Of a stretch of DNA of 5,239 bases, positions 1 to 5,239 are shown piece by piece. Both the position numbers and the translations under genes were made by a program. Origin of the DNA: an uncultured Clostridiaceae bacterium (GTDB taxonomy: Bacteria > Bacillota > Clostridia > Lachnospirales > Lachnospiraceae); the NCBI GenBank assembly GCA_947175805.1, contig CAMWOF010000196.1, positions 1 to 5,239 on the forward strand, written 5' to 3'. The notes beneath the pieces were generated by a model. It did not search any database and had not been told where the DNA came from. It was given only the letters and a program-made list of their open reading frames with translations. Numbering within the stretch: the first letter of the stretch is position 1; each line of letters begins with the position of its first letter.

Positions 1-396
1 GGCAATGATATCGTAAACCGTAGATATTATATTTAATAATACCGTAATGCTGCCAAATCCGATCACTGATTTCATATCGCTTGTCATGGTAAATGCAATC
101 AAGAGCAGCCATGCATACACGAATACGGCAACTGTGTTACCGGTAAAAAGTACAAATGAATATGTAATGGAAAATCCAATCATGCACATAATCCGAATGG
201 CAGGCGCAGACTCATGCTGCTTAAAAATCATCCAGGAAATGATAAGTGGTATTGCTGTGACTGCACTGAATATAAGGACATATCCTATTGTACGGGAGTG
301 TTTAAAAACCTCTAGCAAATAGGCTGCAATCAGAATAGTAACCATGGTAGTCCAGCAGCCTAAAATACGCTTGTTAATTAATTTCTGCTCGTTCAT
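1..396 (-). CDS. N-terminal membrane domain of a sensor protein, possibly a methyl-accepting chemotaxis protein (partial)
   Basis: The reading frame is open from the ATG at 396 to the left edge, giving 132 residues with no stop; the C-terminal part lies outside the window. The start is supported by AGGAGGA at 402-408, five bases upstream. After a short polar N-terminus (MNEQKLINKRI) there are about five hydrophobic segments, near residues 11-31, 36-58, 67-85, 88-103 and 110-131, joined by short loops (for example around FKHSR and FKQHESAP). This is a multi-pass integral membrane region with no enzyme motif. The loop following the third segment (FVLFTGNT) and the overall layout resemble, from memory, the membrane sensor half of clostridial chemotaxis receptors and some GGDEF proteins. 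The signalling domain that would decide this is not in view. The gene is divergent from the deacetylase gene. That it is a real gene is well supported; the receptor assignment is inference. Confidence 0.7.
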   Translation of the reverse strand, partial: MNEQKLINKRILGCWTTMVTILIAAYLLEVFKHSRTIGYVLIFSAVTAIPLIISWMIFKQHESAPAIRIMCMIGFSITYSFVLFTGNTVAVFVYAWLLLIAFTMTSDMKSVIGFGSITVLLNIISTVYDIIA

Positions 397-436
397 TTAT
401 ATCCTCCTCAAACAATGTTTATAATTTCTATTTATT

Positions 437-465
437 ATAGTAGAATATTTGAAAAAAATTGTCAA
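437..465 (-). promoter_or_regulatory. Sigma-A-like promoter of the membrane sensor gene
   Basis: On the minus strand, TTGACA (460-465) and TACTAT (437-442, continuing as TACTATAAT) are separated by 17 bases, a near-ideal vegetative promoter. Transcription would start near 430, giving a leader of about 35 bases that contains the ribosome binding site at 402-408. The position directly upstream of the ATG at 396 supports the assignment. No operator-like repeat was noticed around it. Confidence 0.6.
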
Positions 466-591
466 TGTTTTTGGTTTGGATTCTTGCCCCGTCCGGTATT
501 CTGCTTGGCACTTGCATGGTATATTTGACTTCTTGAATAGATTTTTTCTGAAATATGGTGTAAAATAGATAAGAAAGGAAATGATTGACGA

Positions 592-1614
592 ATGAAGAAT
601 ATTGCAGTATACATACGCGTGCTCTGTATTCTGTTTTGCGTTACGGTAGCTTTGGGCGGAATCTTTACGGTGCTGGCTGACCAGAAGAAGAAAACAGTGC
701 AGCAGACGGCGGCAGCAGGGAAAAATACTGCCGTATCGGATACAGAGGCGAGCGAGACAACCAAAGAAATCGGGGATGTGGTGGCAGAGGCAGACAGTCC
801 TGCAACAGAAGTCCCGCAGGAGACGGAGATGGTGACAGGAGCAGAAGTCCCGCAGGGGACGGAGATGGTGACAGAAGCAGAAGTCCAGCCCGCATTGCCT
901 TATATGGGGGCATCCGGGGCTGCGGCTGTCATGAAGAAGGGGCATCGGATGTCTGACGGAGGGAAAGCGGATGTGATGACGCAGATGGAACATATCGGAA
1001 ATCCAGACCAGCCGGCCATTGCACTGACCTTTGATGACGGACCAAGCGATGGGCCGACTGACCGTATATTGGATGTGTTAGAGCAATACCAGGCGCACGC
1101 AACATTTTTTGTTATGGGATACCGGGTGGAGAAATTTGCAGACCAGATAAACCGGGCAATCTCCCTGGGTTGTGAGATTGGAAATCACAGCTATAACCAT
1201 CCGAAGCTGACAGCTATCTCGGAAAGTAAGGTGGAGAAGCAAATCAAAAGAACCAAAGATCAGATAAAAAAGGCAGCGGGAGTAACGCCGTGTCTGGTGA
1301 GGCCGCCTTATGGCGCTTATAATGATACGGTGCTGTCGTTGATTAAGGCGCCTGCCATTTTGTGGTCGCTGGACACGAGGGACTGGAAGACAAGAAATGC
1401 GGATAAGACTGTGGAGGCGGTTTTGGATAATGTGCAGGATGGGGATATTATCCTCATGCATGATTTATATGAGCCGACTGCGGAGGCTGTAGAACGTCTG
1501 GTGCCGGAATTAATAGACCGGGGCTATCAGCTTGTGACCGTGCCGGAGCTTGCCGCTTTAAAGGGCAGGAAATTAAAAAAGGGGAAAACTTATATCCGTC
1601 TGACAGCAGAGTAA
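592..1614 (+). CDS. Membrane-anchored or secreted polysaccharide deacetylase (NodB/CE4 family)
   Basis: This 340-residue protein is a metal-dependent N-deacetylase of cell-surface amino sugars. Residues 5-29 form a hydrophobic signal or anchor segment; VLA at 27-29 could be a signal peptidase site, so the product is either anchored or secreted. Residues 30 to about 138 are a low-complexity linker rich in Thr, Glu, Ala and Val, with a 12-residue tandem repeat at 73-99. The catalytic domain starts near residue 140 and has every NodB motif: TFDDGP (146-151; D148 likely general base, D149 metal ligand), HSYNH (H199 and H203 metal ligands), RPPYG (237-241), DTRDW (261-265) and LMHD (H290 likely general acid). 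It should therefore be active. The likely substrate is peptidoglycan GlcNAc or MurNAc, which would affect lysozyme resistance or wall maturation, but the sequence does not settle this. The ATG at 592 follows AAGGAA (575-580) by 11 bases. The gene is monocistronic and ends at the terminator at 1616-1653. Confidence 0.93.
   Translation: MKNIAVYIRVLCILFCVTVALGGIFTVLADQKKKTVQQTAAAGKNTAVSDTEASETTKEIGDVVAEADSPATEVPQETEMVTGAEVPQGTEMVTEAEVQPALPYMGASGAAAVMKKGHRMSDGGKADVMTQMEHIGNPDQPAIALTFDDGPSDGPTDRILDVLEQYQAHATFFVMGYRVEKFADQINRAISLGCEIGNHSYNHPKLTAISESKVEKQIKRTKDQIKKAAGVTPCLVRPPYGAYNDTVLSLIKAPAILWSLDTRDWKTRNADKTVEAVLDNVQDGDIILMHDLYEPTAEAVERLVPELIDRGYQLVTVPELAALKGRKLKKGKTYIRLTAE
808..889 (+). repeat. 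36-bp tandem repeat in the deacetylase linker (two full copies plus a remnant)
   Basis: Copy 1 (808-843) encodes EVPQETEMVTGA and copy 2 (844-879) encodes EVPQGTEMVTEA. A third copy begins at 880 with gaagtccag (EVQ) and then diverges. The two full copies differ at only 2 of 36 bases. The unit length is a multiple of three, so gain or loss of copies keeps the frame and only changes the length of the stalk between the membrane segment and the catalytic domain. Confidence 0.9.
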
Positions 1615-1615
1615 T

Positions 1616-1653
1616 AAAAAAACACACCAATTTGCCTTTTGGTGTGTTTTTTT
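1616..1653. terminator. Bidirectional intrinsic terminator between the deacetylase gene and dut
   Basis: A perfect 15-bp inverted repeat pairs 1616-1630 with 1639-1653 around an 8-base loop (tttgcctt). The GC-containing core is ACACACC/GGTGTGT. It is flanked by seven A on the left and seven T on the right, so RNA from either strand forms a stem followed by a U tract. It begins one base after the deacetylase stop codon (1612-1614) and lies seven bases past the dut stop codon (1660-1662). It should therefore end both convergent transcripts. Confidence 0.93.
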
Positions 1654-1659
1654 GGTGGA

Positions 1660-2121
1660 TTAATGACTTCCGGTAGACCCGAAGCCTCCTTCACCCCGCA
1701 CGGTATCAGAAAGCTCAAAGACCTCTTTAAAATCCGCCCGAAGATAAGGTGCAATTACAATCTGGGAAATGCGCTCTCCGTTCTTTACGGTGACAGGCTC
1801 TTTGCTGTGATTGTGGAGCGCCACCATGATTTCCCCCCTGTAGTCGGCATCAATGACTCCGACCTTGTTTGCGGGTGCTAATCCCTGCTTGCAGGACAGC
1901 CCGCTTCTGGCATAGATAAAGCCCGCATAACCCACAGGAATCTCCATAGCCAGCCCGGTGGGAATAAACTCTGTAGCGCCGGGCATAACGGTTATGTCCT
2001 CAGAAAGAGACGCATATAAATCCGCTCCGGCAGCCCAGTCGGACCCGTAGGTGGGAAGCGTGGTATTCGCCCTTAATTTTTTTACGGCAATATCCGCATG
2101 TGTAATATGGTTATTTTCCAT
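1660..2121 (-). CDS. dut: Deoxyuridine 5'-triphosphate nucleotidohydrolase (dUTPase)
   Basis: Dut hydrolyses dUTP to dUMP and pyrophosphate in the cytoplasm, which keeps uracil out of DNA and supplies dUMP for thymidylate synthesis. The 153-residue protein has the normal length of a trimeric dUTPase and all five conserved motifs: AAGADLYA (30-37), ARSGLS (71-76), GVIDADYRGEI (88-98, with D91 the expected catalytic aspartate), GERISQIVIAP (115-125) and the C-terminal Gly-rich lid RGEGGFGSTG (142-151). Nothing is missing. The ATG at 2121 is preceded by AAGGAG (2131-2136) at nine bases. It is the last gene of the nrdD-nrdG-dut operon, 20 bases after nrdG. The link makes sense because anaerobic ribonucleotide reductase can make dUTP from UTP. 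Confidence 0.96.
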   Translation of the reverse strand: MENNHITHADIAVKKLRANTTLPTYGSDWAAGADLYASLSEDITVMPGATEFIPTGLAMEIPVGYAGFIYARSGLSCKQGLAPANKVGVIDADYRGEIMVALHNHSKEPVTVKNGERISQIVIAPYLRADFKEVFELSDTVRGEGGFGSTGSH

Positions 2122-2141
2122 AAATCAAAACTCCTTGGCAA

Positions 2142-2693
2142 TTATTTATTATGCTCCAGTGTAAACATCTGGGAATCGTCCCATAGGATAGTTTCACCTG
2201 CTTTTAAGGATTCCTGTACCAGTATAATCCGCTGGTTGGAGGAACCCCGGAACCGGAGTCCGATATCTTTTTGCTCTTCTATAAATTCGCCGTCCACCAA
2301 AACGTCTATATAGGACAGCATCTCCATGGTCTCAGGCCACTTTTCCGCCATTGTTTTCAGCAAATCCGTCTCAAAGGTATAGCCGGTGTAAACCCATATG
2401 CTCTTGTCGGGATATGTTTTCCGCACGCACTTCAAGAAAGATACTAAAGCGGTCTGGTTTGGGTGTTCAAAAGGCTCTCCACCCAGTACAGTAAGCCCGC
2501 GGATGTAGTCCGGCTTCATATAATCGAGAATTTTGGCTACAGAGTGTTCCGTAAACAGGTTGCCATAGGTGAATTCCCAGGTTTCCGGGTTGAAGCACCC
2601 CTTACAGTGGTGCGTGCAGCCGGAAACAAAAAGGGAAACCCGGACGCCGGGACCGTTGGCAACATCATAATTCTTTATGTCAGCATAATTCAT
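2142..2693 (-). CDS. nrdG: Anaerobic ribonucleoside-triphosphate reductase activating protein (radical SAM)
   Basis: NrdG is the activase for NrdD. It binds a 4Fe-4S cluster, cleaves S-adenosylmethionine and abstracts hydrogen from the NrdD glycine to form the glycyl radical. The 183-residue sequence shows the family signature near the N-terminus: NGPGVRVSLFVSGC, then the cluster cysteines C26, C30 and C33 (CX3CX2C), followed by FNPETW. LGGEP at 70-74 is the SAM-contacting GGE motif. The C-terminal stretch DVLVDGEFIEE...LRFRGSSNQR (about 130-156) is typical of clostridial NrdG. The start at 2693 has AGGAG at 2700-2704, six bases upstream. The gene lies 75 bases downstream of nrdD in the same direction and 20 bases before dut. 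It is somewhat longer than the E. coli protein (about 154 residues), which is usual for clostridia. Confidence 0.96.
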   Translation of the reverse strand: MNYADIKNYDVANGPGVRVSLFVSGCTHHCKGCFNPETWEFTYGNLFTEHSVAKILDYMKPDYIRGLTVLGGEPFEHPNQTALVSFLKCVRKTYPDKSIWVYTGYTFETDLLKTMAEKWPETMEMLSYIDVLVDGEFIEEQKDIGLRFRGSSNQRIILVQESLKAGETILWDDSQMFTLEHNK

Positions 2694-2747
2694 ATGTTAC
2701 TCCTATCAATCGTGGACTTATATGCATGTTCCTGTACTGTGGTAAGC

Positions 2748-2764
2748 TCCTGTAAAAGACAGGA
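2748..2764 (-). other. Small hairpin in the nrdD-nrdG intercistronic gap
   Basis: In the 75-base gap, TCCTGT (2748-2753) and ACAGGA (2759-2764) form a perfect 6-bp stem with a 5-base loop. A second CCTGT/ACAGG pair (2731-2735 with 2771-2775, the latter overlapping the nrdD stop codon) could pair around it. There is no U tract on the transcribed strand, so it is not a full terminator. It could protect the nrdD 3' end or tune nrdG expression, or be chance. Confidence 0.35.
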
Positions 2765-2768
2765 TTGC

Positions 2769-4895
2769 CTACAGGTGTAAAACTCTGGCTTTAATTTCCT
2801 TGGTCTTGCCTACATTCCAGAAGTTTTCTCCTAAATAACCGCAGGTTCTCCGGGTGACATTCATTTTATTGTGGTCCTTGTTGCCGCACTGTGGACATTC
2901 CCATTCGTTATCATCATTGATGATAATCTCGCCATCGTAGTCGCAGACATGGCAGTAATCAGACTTCGTGTTGAACTCTGCGTACTGGATATTGTCATAG
3001 ATAAAGCGGACGACCTCAGCCAGTGCATCCAGATTATTCCGCATATTCGGAATCTCTACATAGGAGATAGCACCGCCGGAGGAAATGTTCTGGAACTGGC
3101 TTTCAAATGTGAATTTACTGAAAGCGTCAATCGTCTCACGTACATCTACATGGTAGGAGTTGGTGTAATAGCCCTTGTCCGTCACATCAGGAATACTGCC
3201 AAACCGCTCCAAATCAATTCTTGCAAAGCGATAACACAGAGACTCTGCAGGGCTGCCGTATAAGCTGAAGCCAAGACCTGTCTCCTCCCTCCAGCGCTTG
3301 GTTGCAGCGCGCATATAATTCATAACGCGCAGGGCGAATTCCTGACCATCCGGCGTGGTGTGGCTGACACCCTTCATCAGCTTCGTCACCTCATAAATAC
3401 CGATATAGCCGAGGGAAACTGTGGAATAGCCGTCCATCAGCAAATCATTAATCTTTGCACCCTTCGGCAGTCTGGCGATGGCGCCGTACTGCCAGTGAAT
3501 CGGGCTGACATCGGAGGTGATATCCAACAGGGCATTGTGGCGGCACATCAGCGCTTCATAGCAAAGCTCCAGACGTTCATCCATCAGCCGCCAGAATTTA
3601 TCCTCATCTCCCTTTGCCAGAATACCAATCTGGGGAAGATTCAGGCTGACAACACCCTGGTTGAAGCGTCCTTCCCATTTATAGTTGCCGTCCTTATCCT
3701 TCCATGGGCTTAAGAAGCTTCTGCAGCCCATGCAGCTAAATACGTTGCCCTCGTAGTTTTCACGCATTTTCTTGGCGGAAATGTAGTCAGGATATAGGCG
3801 CTTTGCAGAACATTTTACAGCAAGCTCGGTCAGGTAATCATATTCGCCGCCTTTTAAGCAGTTGTGCTCATCCAGAACGTAGACAAGCTTCGGAAAGGCA
3901 GGGGTAACATAGACGCCCTTTTCATTCTTAATGCCCTCAAGACGCTGTCTCAAAATTTCCTCGATAATCATGGCATTTTCCTTGATATATTCATCACCCT
4001 CCTGCAAATTCAGAAACAGTGTGACAAAAGGAGACTGCCCGTTGGTGGTCATCAACGTATTAATCTGGTACTGAATCGTCTGTACACCGGAGCGAAGCTC
4101 GTCTGTCAGGCGCTCGTTGACGATGTTCTCTAACATCTCACTTGAGAGAGCATCACCGTATTCAGCCATCATCCTTGATTTGTATTTATCATAACTCTTT
4201 CGCAGGTACTTGCCCAAATGGCGGATGTCCACGGACTGGCCGCCGTACTGACTGCTGGCAACGGAGGCAATAATCTGTGTCATGACAGTACAGGCTACTT
4301 GAAAGCTCCTTGGACTTTCAATCAGCTTGCCATTCATGACTGTGCCGTTGTCCAACATGTCCCCAATATTAATCAGACAGCAGTTGAAGATTGGCTGTAA
4401 GAAATAATCGGCATCGTGAAAATGAAGGACACCCTCTTCGTGTGCCTTGGAAATCTTCTCTGGCAGTAAAAGCCGTTTTGTTAAATCCTTGGAAACCTCT
4501 CCGGCAATCAAATCCCGCTGGGTAGAAGCAACCGTGGCGTTTTTGTTGGAGTTTTCCTCCATAACGTCCTTATTGCGGTTCTTAATCAGGCTCAAAATAG
4601 AGTCATCGGTTGTATTTGCCTTGCGCACAAGCTCTCTGGAATAGCGGTAGATAATATATGTCTTTGCCAGAATAAACTTGCCGTCGGCCATCAGCTCCTG
4701 TTCGATAATATCCTGGATATCCTCAACGAGAATCCGGTTACGTCTTCTTGCCTCAATGCCTTCGATAATCTCGTCGATTTTGTCAACAGAAACCTTCTCC
4801 TTATCCTCCACTTCTGCGTTTGCCTTCTGGATGGCTGTCACGATCTTACTTCTGTCATAAGTGACAGTGGTGCCATCTCTTTTAATTACCTTCAT
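2769..4895 (-). CDS. nrdD: Anaerobic (class III) ribonucleoside-triphosphate reductase, catalytic subunit
   Basis: NrdD reduces ribonucleoside triphosphates to dNTPs without oxygen, using a glycyl radical installed by NrdG. The full-length 708-residue protein starts with an ATP-cone allosteric domain (about 1-92, KVIKRDGTTVTYDRSKI onward), which senses ATP versus dATP. The glycyl radical barrel follows. It carries HFHDADYF (158-165), the active-site cysteine region NCC (171-173), FSCMGCRSF with C388 and C391, and SPAESL (E551). These resemble the formate-dependent type of NrdD, although that subtype is inferred. The C-terminus has a zinc ribbon (C648, C651, C667, C670) and the radical site TRRTCGYLG, in which G686 should carry the radical. 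All key residues are present. The ATG at 4895 has GGGAGGA upstream (4902-4908), six bases away. It is the first gene of nrdD-nrdG-dut, under a promoter with NrdR-type boxes. Confidence 0.98.
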   Translation of the reverse strand: MKVIKRDGTTVTYDRSKIVTAIQKANAEVEDKEKVSVDKIDEIIEGIEARRRNRILVEDIQDIIEQELMADGKFILAKTYIIYRYSRELVRKANTTDDSILSLIKNRNKDVMEENSNKNATVASTQRDLIAGEVSKDLTKRLLLPEKISKAHEEGVLHFHDADYFLQPIFNCCLINIGDMLDNGTVMNGKLIESPRSFQVACTVMTQIIASVASSQYGGQSVDIRHLGKYLRKSYDKYKSRMMAEYGDALSSEMLENIVNERLTDELRSGVQTIQYQINTLMTTNGQSPFVTLFLNLQEGDEYIKENAMIIEEILRQRLEGIKNEKGVYVTPAFPKLVYVLDEHNCLKGGEYDYLTELAVKCSAKRLYPDYISAKKMRENYEGNVFSCMGCRSFLSPWKDKDGNYKWEGRFNQGVVSLNLPQIGILAKGDEDKFWRLMDERLELCYEALMCRHNALLDITSDVSPIHWQYGAIARLPKGAKINDLLMDGYSTVSLGYIGIYEVTKLMKGVSHTTPDGQEFALRVMNYMRAATKRWREETGLGFSLYGSPAESLCYRFARIDLERFGSIPDVTDKGYYTNSYHVDVRETIDAFSKFTFESQFQNISSGGAISYVEIPNMRNNLDALAEVVRFIYDNIQYAEFNTKSDYCHVCDYDGEIIINDDNEWECPQCGNKDHNKMNVTRRTCGYLGENFWNVGKTKEIKARVLHL

Positions 4896-4998
4896 TGTAA
4901 ATCCTCCCTTGCTTTTATTGAACTCCCATCAAGATAATTTTATTGCCATGTACAAAATTTAAGATTATAGTATGAAATATCATTTGATGTTTTTCTGT

Positions 4999-5011
4999 CC
5001 GTTCATAACGG
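4999..5011 (-). other. Small hairpin near the 5' end of the nrdD leader
   Basis: CCGTT (4999-5003) and AACGG (5007-5011) form a 5-bp stem with a 3-base loop. If transcription starts near 5015, this hairpin would sit at the very 5' end of the roughly 120-base nrdD leader, where such stems can stabilise mRNA. It is short and could be chance. In the rest of the leader (4896-4998) only the ribosome binding site and a weak second TATAAT (4964-4969, without a good -35) are visible. Confidence 0.3.
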
Positions 5012-5021
5012 TGCAAAATTT

Positions 5022-5050
5022 ATTATAGCAAAGAAATAAAATTATGTCTA
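5022..5050 (-). promoter_or_regulatory. Extended -10 promoter of the nrdD-nrdG-dut operon
   Basis: On the minus strand, TAGACA (5045-5050) and TATAAT (5022-5027) are separated by exactly 17 bases. The -10 is preceded by TGC, which makes an extended -10 (TGnTATAAT). The -10 is perfect and the -35 matches 4 of 6 positions. The predicted start is near 5015. The -35 overlaps the NrdR-type box at 5048-5063, so a bound repressor would block RNA polymerase. Confidence 0.75.
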
Positions 5051-5063
5051 CAAAATCTTGTAT
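5048..5063 (-). promoter_or_regulatory. Promoter-proximal NrdR-type box (box A)
   Basis: The minus strand reads ATACAAGATTTTGTAG. It matches the plus-strand reading of the box at 5090-5105 (ACACAAGATATTGTGG) at 13 of 16 positions and fits the known NrdR operator form (ACA-C-A/T-n-ATAT-A/T-GTGT) less well at the ends. It overlaps the nrdD -35 by three bases. NrdR is the dATP/ATP-sensing zinc-finger and ATP-cone repressor of nrd operons in many bacteria. The nrdR gene itself is not in this window. Confidence 0.65.
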
Positions 5064-5089
5064 TTTTTAATTGTGAAAAATGCGATTAA

Positions 5090-5105
5090 ACACAAGATAT
5101 TGTGG
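5090..5105. promoter_or_regulatory. Distal NrdR-type box (box B)
   Basis: ACACAAGATATTGTGG is a near-palindrome that closely matches the 16-bp NrdR box consensus; only the last base and the usual central variation differ. It lies 26 bases upstream of box A, 42 bp centre to centre (four helical turns). The two sites would therefore face the same side of the DNA, as expected for cooperative NrdR binding. The spacing known from most nrd promoters is one turn shorter. Confidence 0.8.
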
Positions 5106-5123
5106 TTCGGTTCTTTTAATTGA

Positions 5124-5206
5124 ATACCAAACGGTATCATACGCGGGAAATTATCAGACATCTGATAGCCGGGCGGGATAATAAATGGAATTATATACCG
5201 TTTTTT
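5124..5206. other. Nested inverted repeats upstream of nrdD (structured DNA or RNA, function unknown)
   Basis: The 120 bases between boxes B and C have no convincing gene. They contain a perfect outer repeat, AAACGGTAT (5129-5137) with ATACCGTTT (5195-5203). Inside it is a perfect inner repeat, TATCAGA-CA-TCTGATA (5152-5167). A competing short hairpin, ATACC-aaac-GGTAT (5124-5137), uses the left arm of the outer stem. On the plus strand the outer stem runs into six T (5201-5206), like a terminator. The internal loops are purine-rich, with two related GCGGGA segments (from 5142 and 5172). This could be a structured RNA, an operator for another regulator (the 16-bp inner palindrome), or chance in AT-rich DNA. 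I do not recognise a known riboswitch class. Confidence 0.4.
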
Positions 5207-5225
5207 GTTGTTTAGCGAAAAACAG

Positions 5226-5239
5226 ACACAAGATATAGT
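5226..5239. promoter_or_regulatory. Third NrdR-type box, cut by the right edge (box C)
   Basis: The last 14 bases, ACACAAGATATAGT, match the first 14 positions of the NrdR box consensus; the final two bases lie beyond the window. The first 11 bases are identical to box B. A minus-strand TATAAT at 5190-5195, with only a poor -35, lies just downstream. Box C may therefore serve a second, upstream promoter of the nrd operon or a neighbouring gene outside the window. Confidence 0.7.

Noticed and set aside
525..566. Possible plus-strand promoter for the deacetylase gene (TTGACT at 525-530 or TTGAAT at 533-538, with TATGGT at 554-559 or TAAAAT at 561-566)
   Set aside because: No combination gives an acceptable 16-18 base spacer (23, 15, 30 or 22 bases). 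A promoter must exist in 397-591, but I cannot place it reliably.
581..595. Four-codon upstream ORF (MIDE) overlapping the deacetylase start as ATGA
   Set aside because: AAGGAA directly abuts its ATG, too close for initiation, and fits the ATG at 592 instead. Probably chance.
397..993. Long minus-strand open frame opposite the start of the deacetylase gene, and the related frame at 665-913 with an AGLLLLSPSPSP repeat
   Set aside because: They are antisense shadows of the deacetylase signal and linker region; the repeats come from the 36-bp tandem duplication. No ribosome binding site or family resemblance was seen.
2871..4860. Several plus-strand open frames inside nrdD (for example at 2871-3263, 3360-3713 and 3864-4133)
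   Set aside because: All lie antisense to nrdD, which is complete and strongly conserved. Their translations show no recognisable domain.
5080..5181. Plus-strand 33-codon frame starting ATGCGATTA
   Set aside because: It has no ribosome binding site, crosses NrdR box B and the inverted repeats, and its translation resembles nothing known to me.
5129..5203. Small terminal-inverted-repeat element (MITE-like) bounded by AAACGGTAT/ATACCGTTT
   Set aside because: No target-site duplication flanks the repeats and the arms are only 9 bp, so an RNA or operator structure is a simpler reading.

Overview
This window looks like a chromosomal segment from an anaerobic, low-to-moderate-GC Firmicute, most likely a clostridium of the Lachnospiraceae type. 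The evidence is an oxygen-sensitive class III ribonucleotide reductase, strong AGGAGG-type ribosome binding sites, AT-rich intergenic DNA with sigma-A-like promoters, and the protein sequences themselves. The taxonomic call is inference. No mobile element, CRISPR array, tRNA or rRNA was seen.

Layout, left to right. (1) 1-396, minus strand: the first 132 residues of a polytopic membrane protein, cut by the left edge. It resembles the membrane sensor half found in some clostridial chemotaxis receptors. Its promoter lies at 437-465. (2) 592-1614, plus strand: a complete membrane-anchored or secreted NodB-family polysaccharide deacetylase, with all five catalytic motifs and a low-complexity linker that holds a 36-bp tandem duplication. 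(3) 1616-1653: a perfect stem-loop with A and T tracts, serving as a shared bidirectional terminator between convergent genes. (4) 4895 down to 1660, minus strand: a three-gene deoxynucleotide operon, nrdD - nrdG - dut. (5) 4896-5239: the nrdD upstream region. It has an extended -10 promoter, two 16-bp NrdR-type boxes, a third box cut by the right edge, and a stretch of nested inverted repeats.

How the genes work together. NrdG uses S-adenosylmethionine and a 4Fe-4S cluster to place a glycyl radical on NrdD. NrdD then reduces ribonucleoside triphosphates to dNTPs anaerobically. Dut removes the dUTP produced along the way and supplies dUMP for dTMP synthesis. Boxes matching the NrdR operator overlap the -35 element, so the operon is probably repressed when dATP/ATP is high. 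The deacetylase and the receptor-like gene are transcribed divergently from each other and show no functional link to the nrd operon.

Most of the window is conventional. The parts worth a second look are the spacing and number of NrdR boxes, the inverted-repeat region at 5124-5206, and the recent repeat expansion in the deacetylase linker. No new multi-gene system is visible.
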